Shown: in pieces, positions 34,967 through 46,916 of the stretch
Numbering within the stretch: the stretch's first letter is position 1
How the letters are laid out: each line of letters starts with the position of its first letter
Assembly: GCA_017893485.1 (NCBI GenBank)
Contig: CM030368.1
Coordinates: 106,523,549 to 106,587,548, forward strand
Reading direction: 5' to 3'
Length of the DNA: 64,000 nucleotides
From: Hemerocallis citrina
Taxonomy: Eukaryota > Streptophyta > Magnoliopsida > Asparagales > Asphodelaceae
Program-made: the position numbers and the translations under genes
Notes under the pieces: model-generated
The model's input: only the letters and a program-made list of their open reading frames with translations
Database searches by the model: none
Told to the model about the DNA's origin: nothing

Positions 34967-37900
34967 TGTAACTCCTGTTTCCCCGTATTTGTATTTTATA
35001 CCGTATTTTTCTCAATTGTACTCTTTTGTCATCCTGTATTTTGTTTCTATTCGAATAAAGTCATCAATTGTTTTCAACTCAAATTGTGGGTCCTTTTATC
35101 AAATTCAATTGTGTGCCATTGTATCGTTCTTCATGATAAATGGACAAATTCTTCTCTTTTTCTCTCTAATCTCCATTTTAGTGCATTTTGATCATTTCTC
35201 CTGTTGGGCTCTTTTTGAAACGGATCCCCAAAACTCTTGAACCCGCAAACCCGCTAACCCTAGTATATAAACCCCTACCCTAACCCTAATCACTCTATAC
35301 TGTTTAACCCTAATTCTCTACCCCGCCGCTAATCACCTCCTTCACCCGTTTCCTTCGTCTCCATCTTCCGCCAACCAACCCAACTTCCATCGCCCTTCCC
35401 GATCACCTTCGCCCACCATCACCACCCCGCTCCTCATCAGCCCCACCGCGGCAACAATCCGCCGCCATCCTCACCATTGAACCACTTCGAAGACCCATCG
35501 CCATCGCACCCGAACCCAATCCACCTTCAACCTTCCGCCATTCCCTGTTTTCGCCCTCGACCAAAAACCACCGCCGATCATATTCCCTCTGCCTCGTCGC
35601 CGCCTCCAACACCACCCTCTCCGCTACTTCGCCAGACGCCGCCGAACCCCAACGCGCTCCCGCTCTCACCCTCTGTTCGAACCCACGAACAGAGGAACTC
35701 ACCGTCGTCGCTTTCCGTCCACCCTCGCGCCTCCGCCGTGCCGCCGTCGCTGCGTCGCTTCCCGACGTAGTGCCACGTCGAAGCTCCGCCGTCGTCGCCG
35801 TTGCTGCTCTCTCTCTCTCTCTCGCTCTGTTCGATCGAACGAAGAAGAAGAGGATTGGGGCGGGATCGAATCTCAAGCGTCCGGTCGCTTTAAGATCCGT
35901 GCGATCGAGCCAGTGAGATCGCTGTTCGGTGTTTCACCCACAGGCGATCCGAGATCCGCTGTTCCCTGTGTGGATCAGATCCGCTGCGGAGGAGCTTTTC
36001 CATTGGCCGGCTTCGCTGTTTCCTGTTTTGGCCGCACCAGATCCGAAGCCGCTGTACGCTGTTCTGGGCCGATCCTGTGTGCGGGAAAACGCGATCTCCG
36101 ATCAATTTTTGCACGCGCTTTTTGAGGACATCTTCGGGGATTTTTCTTCTCAAATTGCTTCAACAAGCGGAGCTTATAATCGTCGATTTAAGGCAAGTAA
36201 CCTTATACATCTTATTGTCCTAGTACAAGTCTCCATGAAATACCATATATAGTTAGATTGTGACTCCCTTTGAAATATCATTGTAAATCAATTTTGAACC
36301 TTCAAACCCATAATCTAAGAGTCACAAAACTTCCTCGTATTAAATAATAATCAATTGGACTCTTTTATCTCCTTGAACACATGAATCAAATGGACATATG
36401 AATTAAGGACCCCTAAAATTTGTAGACGCATATAAAGTTAGTATTTTGACGAATTTGCGACTATTATGACTTGAAAAATATTTATTAGTTGCTGTTTGAT
36501 CTCCATGATTATGTACTTATGCTACTTAACAACTTAGACACCAAATTACATATTTCCATGAAATCTACATTAGTAAATAAATTCTGAATGTTGCTGTCTG
36601 AATATTCTTTTGCGGTTTCGACCCTTTTATCATTGGAATTTGGGCCCGAGCCCTGAATATGAAATGTAGATCCGGATGTGTAGATGTCGATAGACTCCAA
36701 GTTGATCGAATTTGGAGCTACGGTTTAGGAGTTATGGCAGTTATACTGCAGCTGTGTCAGGAGACGCAGTTTTGCAAAACTGCTGTATATATTTTCTTTG
36801 CAAATTATTTTAGCTGTGTAAACAGCGAGCGTTTGACCCCAAATTTTATATGTAGCTGCTGGACACCCTATAGGACATCTCCGATTTTTCTTAGAATTAA
36901 TTTATATTATTTCACCTCTGTTTCACATGTATAAATACAAGAACACAAAATCTGCCTGAACAAATGTAACAAGCCGGGTTGAGGGAAAGACTATAGAGTG
37001 GACAACATAGGTAAGTGTACTCGGAAGGGGGCCCGTATTTCCCAAGTTGTATGTTAAATGGAACTAAGTGCCACGTAGAACTAAGTGCCACGTCATGGGT
37101 GACGGGGGCCACCTCTAGAGCCTACGGGGGCCACCTCTAGAGCCCATTATATGATTACATGATGTATGTTTGAGATCACATGGAACTAAGTGCCACGTAG
37201 AACTAAGTGCCACGTCATGGTGACGGGGGCCACCTCTAGAGCCTACGGGGGTCACCTCTAGAGCCCATGGTTGATCACCTGCTTGTTTGATGCCTGAGTA
37301 CACCGCCCTATGGACTCCATTACTAGGTCTAAACGCAATTGTTTTGTCTGTAGCAACCATATAGTAAAAAGATGGATGCATGTCGTGCTACCTAGATAGT
37401 AATCACCCAAGACTTGAACTTAATACCTGATACATGATTATCCCGTTGCCTGATTATCCTGTTACCTGATTATCCTGTTACCTGATTACCTGGTTACCTG
37501 ATATCTGATACATGAAGCTTGAACATGACACCTGTAACTTGAAATATGAAACTTGATACGTGAAACCTGACACATGAAACATGATACTTGATGTTAGTTA
37601 CCCCTACAAGTTCACCTGACATATGTTTTACCATTAGCAGTTGTTAACTAGCCTGTTTACTAAGTAGTCCTCCCTTGCTAGCTAATTCCTGGTTGTTCCC
37701 ACTACTTGCTGTATTCCTGTTACATTCTTGATTCCAGTTCCTGTTCTCCATACTTGTACTTGCTTTCACTATTTGTGGCCCTAGCTTGCACTAAGGGCAT
37801 TTTCTCTTGTTTCCCCTCTTGTTTCCTGTTTATATTTTATTAAGCAGACTTTGAGACAAGCTGCCTGCTGGATTCAGCGAGCAGACATTTTAGGCTTCGC

Positions 37901-38199
37901 GTGGAGCAAGGACCTGTTTGAATAGTTGCTTTCCTTAAGGTATTTATTTCTTCTGCTGTTTAAGACTTGTTTCCGAGTTTACACTTGATCCAGATATGAG
38001 AACTATTTGAATATTATCATTTATTTAAATTGTTTCTGTTGCTTAAATAATTATTCATGCATGCTTGGTTACATATAAATCAGGTTATATTCTTGTTATG
38101 ATGCTGAGTCGATCCTACAGCTTATGGATGATGTAAAAATCATTCGCTAGGCTTCGTCACGTGCTCGTATTCCATATTTTTGGGAAGCGGGGCGTGACA
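34967..38199 (+). mobile_element. Solo LTR on + strand (TGTCACGCC family)
   Basis: It starts tgtaactcctg and ends gggcgtgaca with a perfect TSD atgta (34962-34966, 38200-38204), inside the long solo LTR. Length 3233 bp. TATATAAA lies at 35264-35271. A GC-rich leader (35.3-36.18 kb) ends at AAGGCAAGT (36190-36198), the donor-like site shared by the family. The leader differs from the other members and has frames on both strands (for example 35477-35770 and 35876-35403) that I treat as compositional shadows. Confidence 0.92.
37058..37268. repeat. Two ~90-bp direct repeats with CCACCTCTAGAGCC units
   Basis: 'tggaactaagtgccacgtag' to 'cacctctagagcccat' occurs at 37058-37147 and again at 37180-37268. 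Inside each copy a 20-bp CTCTAGAG-centred unit is itself doubled. Confidence 0.85.
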
Positions 38200-38807
38200 A
38201 TGTACAAGGTATTTGCCTTATGAGATGATGAACGGAAGCGAAACGAGCGACGGCGGAAACACATGCGAACGACAGCACGACGAGAGCAATACATGAAAAC
38301 AGGTGCAACTCAAGAACGACAACAACAACAAGGATAGCACGTGCAATAGACGGGGAAAGCAAGACAGCAAAAATAATCGCAACAACAACAGCGAAAGCAC
38401 ATGCAAGGTGTCAATAGCAAAACAACAACAAGAACCACATCGACAGCAAGGGGAATTCGGCATCGCTGCGGGGTGATTAGGGCTGCGGTGGTCGGCACTT
38501 GCTTCCGCAACTCAGGGGAGGGGCAGAGCAGCGGGGAAAAGGCTCGGAGGCGGAGGCTAATGGGGCTCGGGAGGTTGATAGTGCGGGGGTTGATGGTGGT
38601 AGTCGGCAATGGCAGGGTGTCGACGACGGGATGGAGGTGATGGCGGTTGGTGGAGCAAGGGGGCTTGCTGCGCTCGACAATGGTGGCTTGAGCGGCTCAG
38701 GGGATGAACATGGCGATGGAGGAAGAAGGTGAACAGGATCGGGAGGTTGCGGTTGTGATAATTAAGAGGGTGATTAGGTTTTTAATTAGGGCTTAGGATT
38801 TAATTAG

Positions 38808-38815
38808 TATTTATA
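38808..38815 (-). promoter_or_regulatory. TATA box of the long solo LTR
   Basis: TATAAATA on the - strand. The leader lies downstream and the donor-like site at 38219-38211. Confidence 0.6.
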
Positions 38816-39288
38816 GAGTTACTTATTGGGTTTCAGGTTAACGGGTACAGGTTAACGGATTTCGGGTTTAGATCGTAATGCCCCGTCCCAATACTTAGAC
38901 AATTTTTATTATTTTATTAGAAAATTATTATTTATAGTACAACTGCCCACCACAGGCTGCTTCATAAAAGGTGCTATAGTTTATTTGTAACCATTAATCC
39001 TAGGCTATTACATTTATATTTAATTATTCTATATGTAATCCCGATTTGGGACAATTCAAATCAATCTCTCCCCCTTGAATCCCATGACACACACAAGCCC
39101 CCGTAAGTGGGCCCGATGTGCCACATCATCAACATCAAGCAGTTGGCGCTGCTTCATTTCTCAACCGGGTTGGCCCCCCCCCCCTTTGGTGACGTCAGCG
39201 TTGACGTAACTGAAACCACCCAGCAGTCGTGCTGTGCTTCTCAACCCGTGGGCCCCCCCTTCATCTCTTAATTACCATTACGTCATCC

Positions 39289-39292
<4 letters not shown>

Positions 39293-39334
<42 letters not shown>
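39293..39334. repeat. (TA)n microsatellite
   Basis: A 42-bp TA alternation in the U3 part of the long solo LTR. Confidence 0.95.
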
Positions 39335-39335
<1 letters not shown>

Positions 39336-39829
39336 TATTGTATCTCTTTGAAATTACGGGGTATTACATTGATTCAATAAGAAAATTAAATAACAAAATA
39401 CTAGATTAATTAAACACTCAACATAATAAAATAAAATAAAATAAAGTGGCTTACAAAAGTAAATGGCTATATATAAATTACAGGATAGATCGTGCATTAG
39501 TTGAATTAAAAGAATAATAACAGTAATAATAAATAAATTCGTGGAATGTAGTATAAACTAGAAATTGAGATTGGATTTCTCGTGCAAAAATAAGGATAAA
39601 AATAATAACAAGTTTGGGTTGGAGATGAACATCAAGATTTATTAAGATGGGCTCATTATAATCAGAAAAATAAAGATATAGAATGGGTGAAAATAATTGC
39701 AACAATCATAGAATGGCTTCAATTCATATAATAAGACAATAAAATAATTATAGTATGGACTAGGAATTTAATATGGCTTACAAAGTAATTAAACACATTA
39801 TAGGGTAGACTGGGATTGTGCTCTACAAA

Positions 39830-39830
<1 letters not shown>

Positions 39831-39869
<39 letters not shown>

Positions 39870-39887
39870 TTCATAATAATCATAACC

Positions 39888-39922
<35 letters not shown>

Positions 39923-39939
39923 AATAATAATAATAATAA
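39831..39939. repeat. (ATA)n-(ACA)n-(ATA)n compound microsatellite
   Basis: (ATA) 39831-39869, (ACA) 39886-39920, (ATA) 39921-39939. The Asn-rich and Ile/Val-rich frames over it are artefacts. Confidence 0.95.
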
Positions 39940-40761
39940 GGTTTGGGTTAAACACATTTATTTAAATACTCCAATAATAACAATATATTTGATTTGGGTT
40001 AAATAATTAACCAAATAAGAAACAAACTTACCAAATGGAAATAGATTTTTATTAAAATATATAGTCGTTTGAAAATAGCGACAAATACAATTAATGAATA
40101 GAAATGGACTTTATTAGGGGATCTAACAATAAATTTCAACAAAAGAATTAAAAAGCGGAAAATGATTTATAAAGAATCGAAAAACCTTTACCCATAGAAA
40201 TGTTTCAACGCCCAAAAGGGATGATCGAGAATTTGATCACCAAACCCAGCGATTGAGGGTGAAAATATACAGAAAATACGTATTGGCGAGAACGGGGGTT
40301 ACAACAAATATTGAGCGTGTGTGCTTCTACTTGCCAAATAGCGTACGAATCATAATTGAATATCTTACATGCTAAGAATGCTCAAGTATAATCATTGATT
40401 TTAGGATTGAATATGTAATTGGGACTGTTAACTTATTCAATTTCTTTAAAATCCATCAAACCAATCACTAGTTTTAATTTCTAACATAATCGATACTACT
40501 TGTTGGTAAACTTAATCTATTAATATTCTTGAAAAAATCACTATCTTGGGTTAAGTTTACATCATTTTGGTTTCAGAACGAGGTTTAAAATCCTAGTTCT
40601 TGCATCATTTAGCCATAATTTCTGCATTCATTTAGGATCATTTTAGGGGTCATTTTCTTATTATTTCATATCTGAAAACACATCATTTTAGGTGCATTTA
40701 AGTCACGTTTCCTCCCATTTCAGCAAGCAAACTTCCCCCTACGACCCCTAGTTTTCCTCCT

Positions 40762-41950
40762 TTGGTGATTCATCTTCGCAGCACCATTACGAATCCTGAG
40801 GAGCCTTTCTTGTCTCTCACAAATCACCCAATCAGGAATCCTACAAACCAGCGAGCCCCTCTTCGAAATGAAATACAAAAATTTTTTACTACTCTCGCCG
40901 CCATTCAGGCAACGGTCGCAAGTATCAATCAAGGACTTGAGCAAGTAGAATTGAATCAAAATCTTTCCACAGAGCTTTATCTTAATCGTCAAAACCCTCA
41001 AGTGAATGATCGTGATGACCGATGTCAAGATCGTGATCCTGACGAACAATACAAGAAGAACGTAAAGGTTGTCTTTCCCCACACTGAAGGCAATTAGAAC
41101 CCCAAGCTTATTTGGATTGGATCCGTGCCATGGACTACTACTTCGTGTAGTTTGATGTGAGCGAATCCTTGAAAGTCAAATTTACTACGATAGCTGACTA
41201 GTAAAGCTCAACAATACTGAACCAATCTTTAACATGTCCGCAGAGACCAATGCCAGACACCCATAGCCACTTGGGAGGCCATGAAAGAAAAGCTCACTGA
41301 GAGATATGTTCACTTATCGTTCCACACCCGATTGCTTGATTCGTGGAACCAACTCTATCAAGGAAGCAAATCCACTCAAGAGTATGTGGATAAGTTTGAT
41401 GACTTCCTCATTCGGTACAATACTTTAGGTAAAGAGAGCGAAGAACAAACCCTCTTTTAGTTCAGAGCTGGACTACGAGCCGAACTTAGAAACGAGCTAA
41501 TTCATAGAAATGTGGACTCCTTGGCAGTGGCTTATGCCCTTGTCATCCCAATGGATTTCCTTAAAACAAGCTCCTTGTACAAGTCCATCGATTCGAGAGA
41601 TCATTCCTCTATATTGAATTCCACTGATCCCTTTAGATCTAAGTTCCCAACTTCTTAGTACCCCAAAAAGTCTTACCCAAGTAATCCTACTTCCAATCCC
41701 TATCCACCAAGAAATGACAACAAGGGTAAAAACACTAAAAGAGACTACTCTAAGATTAATCCTCTTACTAAGTTCTACAAATGCAAGAGATACGGCCATA
41801 TTGCTGGCAATTGTCCCAGCCCCAGTAGGATCAACATCGTAGAAGGTACCGGTGTCAATAATGATAATTTCGACAATGAGTTCTCCTATGAACCTAATGA
41901 AAGTGATGACTTTGGTGATGACCAGTATCTCCATTGTATTCGATCGATTT
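40762..41950 (+). pseudogene. Gypsy gag remnant
   Basis: It starts with an open 111-codon piece (40762-41097), then shifts frame. Recognisable parts are 'KEKLTERYVHLSFH', 'GSKSTQEYVDKFDDFLIRY' and 'RAGLRAELRNEL'. A damaged zinc knuckle 'FYKCKRYGHIAGNC' follows, in which the first Cys is Phe. Several stops lie within, for example near 41460. Confidence 0.75.
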
Positions 41951-41961
41951 AATCACCTTCT

Positions 41962-43301
41962 TTGAATGTAGTCAGATGTGCTTTGTCCCAACCAAGAGAA
42001 GAAGATGATTGGAAGAGCACTTCTATATTTCACACCTTCACGATAATAGGTGGCAAAAACAGTAAGGTGATTGTTAACTGTGGGAGTAGCATCGATGCTG
42101 TCTCTTCAACAATCCTAGCCAAGACCGGACTAAAGCTGAACTTCATCCACACACAAAGTATCTTGAAATGATGCGATAACTATCCAAGTAATATAGCGAT
42201 GTTTGGTTCCTGTAGATTTCAAAGCCTACAAGGAACAAATTTGGTGTGATGTCCTCAAAATGGATGTGGGTCAAGTAATTTTAGGGAGACCTTGGCTATA
42301 TGACCTTAATGGGATAATATATGGTCGATTCAACCAATGTGTTCCAGCACAATAGATTAAAGATAAAGCTCATACGCGTGAAACCACAAACTAGTCCATC
42401 TGTGACAACACTAACTCTCTTGAGAAAGGGCAACGAAGTATCTTACATGGGTGAAAAGGAACTCACAGAAGAAATTGATAAAAGGACGATTGTTCTCCTA
42501 CTCATAACAAGAGAAGTCCCTAAAGAACCTGAGTCACCCGTCCCTCCTCAAGTTACTTCTGTCCTTCAGAAATTTGTAGATGTGTTCTTGCTGACCTCCT
42601 CAACTAGTTACCTCCGATGCGTGACATCCAACACGCTATTGATCTGGTTCCAGAGTGATTCTTCCTAACTTACCACACTATCGAATGAATCCAACGGAAC
42701 ATGCTGAGTTGAAAAGGCAAGTTTGCAAGTTATTGGCAAAGGGTTCATTAGTAAAAGATTAAGTCCTTGCACAGTCCCTGCTCTGTTGACGCCGAAGAAA
42801 GATGGAACCCGGCGTATGTGTATGGACAGCCGTGCCATAAATAAAATCACAGTGAAGTACCATTTTCCTATTCCCCGTTTGGATGACATGTTGGATATGA
42901 TCTCTAGTGCCACAATCTTTTATAAGATTAACCTTAAATTTGGCTATCACCAAATACGTGTTCGTCCTGGTGATGAATGAAAGACCGCTTTCAAGATGAA
43001 GGATGACCTGTACGAATGAATGGTCATGCCGCATGGAATGACGAAAGCCCCGAGCATATTTATGAGAATCATGACACAAGTACTCCATCTTGTTATGAGA
43101 AAGTTCCTTGTTATGTGCTTTGATGACATTCTCTTTTACAGCCGATCCGTTGGGCAAAATCTTGACCATTTGAGATATGTCTGCAGTGTTCTAAGGAAGG
43201 AACAACTTTATGCAAATCCTTTCAAATGTACCTTCCTCTCTAATCAGACTATCTTTTTGGTTTATTGTCTCCACCAGAGGAGTATCTGCTAACCCAGAAA
43301 A
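41962..43301 (+). pseudogene. Gypsy protease and reverse transcriptase remnant
   Basis: Protease-like 'KVIVNCGSSIDAVS' has Asn-Cys in place of the catalytic Asp-Ser. 'VILGRPWLYDLNG' follows. RT parts are '[15 protein letters not shown]', '[17 protein letters not shown]', '[13 protein letters not shown]', '[13 protein letters not shown]' and 'VMCFDDILFYS', so the FDD core is intact. Stops and shifts occur at about 42170, 42978 and 43018. It ends after 'YANPFKCTF', cut by the next insertion. Motifs fit a chromovirus of CRM/Reina type, not settled. Confidence 0.8.
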
Positions 43302-43306
43302 GATAC

Positions 43307-46300
43307 TGTCATGCCCCGCTTTCCAAAAAGGAATATAGAATACGGATACACGACAAAAGCCCAGCGAATGATTTTCATCATCCATAAGCTGTTTCAAGAA
43401 TCTTTGCAACACATCACAGAACAATCAGAGTCAGAAGCAAAAGGCACAACCATTCATGCATAATTGAAACAAATTACCAACAGCAATTTACTTGAAACCA
43501 AATACAATATTCTCAAATAAATCAGAGTCTGGAGAAAACAAATATCCTGGGTCACATCGCCCAAATACAAACAATATCCAATAAACCAAATACAGTTATT
43601 CAATGTTCAAGAAACAAGTAATAATAATAATAATAGAGCATAAATTCCAACACTAATACATCCTCTCGCCATTACCAACTGGTAGCTGACCATCCTGATC
43701 TGCAATTAGTAAATTTGCAGGAAAAGGAGAAAAGAAGAAAACAAGTACCCATCAATTGTAAGTCGCGGTTCACAAATAATGTAGGATACAAGCACAAGGG
43801 GAAAACTAATAGATCTAATTAATAGTAGAAACAGACCTAGCATGGTGTGGTAGAATCAACTAGCATGGTATACTAACATGTGTCAAGTATTAAGTGTTAA
43901 GTGTCAGATACGATACAAACAGATATACAGATAGTGTCAAGTAATGTGTCATATGGTAGTGTCAGAGAGATAATAGATAGTCAGATATTTAGATAACAGA
44001 TAGTCAGATACGTATAACAGATTCAGTTCAGATTCAGATTTTAAATTCAGATACGGATGTCATGTTCTTATAAGTCTTGTGTGGTTACTATCTAGGTAGC
44101 ACTTCATGCACCCCAAAAACATAACACATGGTTGCTACAACAAACAATTTAGCTCTAGATTTCGTAGGGGATCATATAGGGCCATGTACTCAGGGTTCAG
44201 ATAGATATCAGATAATCAGATCAGACAGATAGAACCTAGTGGTTCTCTTCTTCTCTACACCTTCATATAAGAAGTAATGTAGACATGGTAGATAACAAAT
44301 TCAGACAGACAGATAGAACCTAGTGGTTCTCTTCTCCTCTACACATTCATATAGGAAGTAATATAGACAGGGTTAGATAACAAATAATTATATGGGAAAC
44401 ACTGGCCCCCTTCTAAGTACACATTTCTATACTTTCCCACTACTAGATCTTTCCCATAAATACCGGCTTGGTTACTTTTATTATTGTTATCAAACATGCA
44501 TGAATGTGTACGAAATAGTGTCAAATTAACATGGTATAATCAGTATTAAGTTCAGGAAAACAAATAAACATGCATGGATGATATATAGTCACATAAACGA
44601 GCAAAATAGTGTATGTTTGTAATCAGGACAGCATGACAAATCAGTACTAAAAAAGTGATTCTTGTCGCTACAGAAATGAAAATCTAGATCCGTCAAAGGA
44701 TCTAGAAACTAGACATCCACACGATTCCAACGAGTATAATTAAGTCATATAATAATTCACAACATCTTAACTCAAAACAGGTTTGAAGACAGAAAACATG
44801 TTGAGTCAGAAATCAGGAAAACGAATTCTCAGTCAGAAAAACAGCATCAAAACTCATCAATTAAATTCAGGAACAATCTGGGGTATTCCCCTATATGTTT
44901 AGAATTAAAATATGAAGTTTCATAATATTCCAGTAAGAATAGATCAGTCATCAAAAATACCAAAGCATCAAGAAAACATAGTTTAATGAATCTGGAAATC
45001 TCAACACTGATGTACGAAAACTAAGATATCTCGCAACCAGTGAATCGAAACCCAATTCCGCCAAAGGGATATGAAAATAGATAGAATATACTAACTTTCA
45101 CATTTTACAAACATTTTTCATACAGTATAAGGAATCATAGTGAACATAAGATTCTTTATAGAACAGCGAGCAAAATACAGCACGAATAGATTTTAGAAAC
45201 GAACATGAAACATCACATAAAACTTATCAATAAAATTCATCAAAATTCTGGGTAATCCCCAACTTCATAAAGAAACACTGACCAAAATATTGGATCAAGA
45301 TAATATGTATAGAATAGTTCTTGGAAATAGTATGTTAACAAAATTAACTCAAAACAGAATCTGGAATAGACCGACACCTCTGTACTAAAACAGTCATAAC
45401 TCAGTCATACGAAATCCAAAATCAAGCAAAATCAGTGGGATTTGAAAATAGACAAAATTATCTAAAATTCATATTTTATACTGGAATCAAGATACTGGCT
45501 GTAGCACAGCCGAAAACAGCAAACAACACAGAACATCTAGAAAATACAGATTTCACCCTTCAAAACAAAAACAACATTTCTTCAAGAATATTGATCCAAA
45601 CACATCCAAACTTGAAATACAACCTATCAAGTGTCTAAACATCATGATTTAGGGTTATTAACATGTCCACGCATATTATTTTACATGGGTATCAACCAAA
45701 GCACAATTTCATCCAAATTTTCACCTACACTACTAGAAATCAAGAACGGGCGAATCCTAGGTTATATTATGTCAAGATTTGTGTCATGAGTCATCTATGG
45801 CCAAATTATCACAATAGAGACAAAACCCATCAAGGAAAACACAATCTACGATTGTCTCTAGACCCAACTACACTATAGGTGAACTTTTTGACTTGTATTA
45901 AACAAATGAATTGGAGTACAAGTTACTTGCCTTAATTTGGAGATGAAGAACGATGCAAATCAAAAGTGGGAGCAAATCCCACGAACGAAAAATCTACGGA
46001 CTCACGAACAATCCACACGCACACTCGAGCACGCGCAATAAAATCCTAAGAGCAAGAGAGCGCGAGACGGCGGATAGAGAGACCCGAGAGAGAGAGAGAG
46101 CACGGATTAAGGGTGCAATGGTTTGGAGAGAAGGAATATGCAGTTTACGGATTGTACATATATATATATATATATAGGGTATGATATATATTAGGGTTAG
46201 GAGAAAAGGAGAGGGTGCCTATGACGGCTACAGGAAAATGAAGTGGGTCGGGTGTGCATCAGGTGAAATCTGGGTCTGGGGTTCACAATAGGAATTGAAG

Positions 46301-46825
46301 GTTTTTTAAAACTAGGAAAGTATAGTATGGAGGATTTGATAGTTGATATCAGGTAAGTAACATAGGTAATAGGTGATGTAATTAGGTAATGGGAATTAAT
46401 CTGATGGTATAATTGGTGTATGACTAAATATATATAGGTGTAGGATTTGGGGTATTAATACATAAGGTGGATCCAGGTGGTAGTTTTAGGTAATGGATTT
46501 TAAGATGGAATAATGGGTTTGTAGAAGGGTATTGTGTATATGTGTGAATTTGGGTACGAAGAATGTGATAGAGCACAAATAAATGAATTAAAATAACAAA
46601 ATGGGAATAAAAATAAATTTAGCAGTGAGAGTCAAAAATAATGAAATGAGCAAAAAGAGACGAACCAAAAGATGGACCATAAATCAAGAACTCAAATAAA
46701 AGAAGAAAAAAAAAATATTGAAACAAAAATCCAATATACGGTCCAACAAAAATACAAGAGGAAAAGAATACACCAAAACAAAAAAATACACTCCAAAATA
46801 CACAAAATGAAATACAGGGGTTACA
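43307..46825 (-). repeat. 3' LTR of the gag-less gypsy element
   Basis: 3519 bp from tgtcatgcccc to ggggttaca. The first 430 bp nearly match 50499-50920. (TA)n at 46158-46175 holds the TATA region. A hairpin (45982-45966) and donor-like AAGGCAAGT (45933-45925) lie in the leader. Confidence 0.88.
45925..45982 (-). promoter_or_regulatory. Hairpin plus AG|GC donor-like site in LTR leader
   Basis: GTGGGA/TCCCAC with a 5-nt loop (45982-45966), 33 nt before AAGGCAAGTAAC. It is the third case of this arrangement in the window. Confidence 0.45.
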
Positions 46826-46916
46826 ATCCTACCCACCTAACAGAAAAAATTCCGTCCTCGAAATTCAAAAGAAAAATACATAGGGTAACCCCCAAAAGAA
46901 AAAAAAAACAATAAAA

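Larger units (their letters stand above)
4954..40303 (-). mobile_element. Solo LTR (TGTCACGCC family) split by four later insertions
   Basis: Terminal sequences tgtcacgccc (4954) and ggggttaca (ending 40303) are flanked by a perfect 5-bp TSD, acaaa (4949-4953 and 40304-40308). LTR pieces are 4954-6286, 15930-16032, 22652-22667, 34484-34966 and 38205-40303, about 4.0 kb in total, close to the uninterrupted relatives. Block order follows those relatives: the 'aagctgt' block, the 'ttctggaca' block, the 'gatatctcgca' block, the donor-like site at 38219-38211 and the TATA box at 38815-38808. No internal retrotransposon domain belongs to it, so it is a solo LTR formed by LTR-LTR recombination before the nested insertions arrived. 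Confidence 0.88.
40309..43306 (+). mobile_element. Old Ty3/gypsy remnant (chromovirus-like), host of later insertions
   Basis: Non-coding leader to about 40.7 kb, then gag, protease and RT on the + strand in broken frames, ending where the next element begins (43307). It is the deepest layer recognised. The left flank of its nested solo LTR (4639-4948) is probably its leader. No LTR of its own is identified in the window. Confidence 0.7.

Noticed and set aside
35403..36153. Long GC-rich frames on both strands as host genes
   Set aside because: They lie in the leader of a solo LTR with exact ends and TSD, have low-complexity Arg/Ala/Pro/Ser composition, and are open on opposite strands at once.
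39719..40006. Asn-rich and Ile/Val-rich ORFs
   Set aside because: They translate the (ATA)/(ACA) microsatellite.
43307..43735. A tandem gene duplication between 43.3 and 50.5 kb
   Set aside because: The matching blocks are the two LTRs of one gypsy element, with primer site and polypurine tract in the right places.
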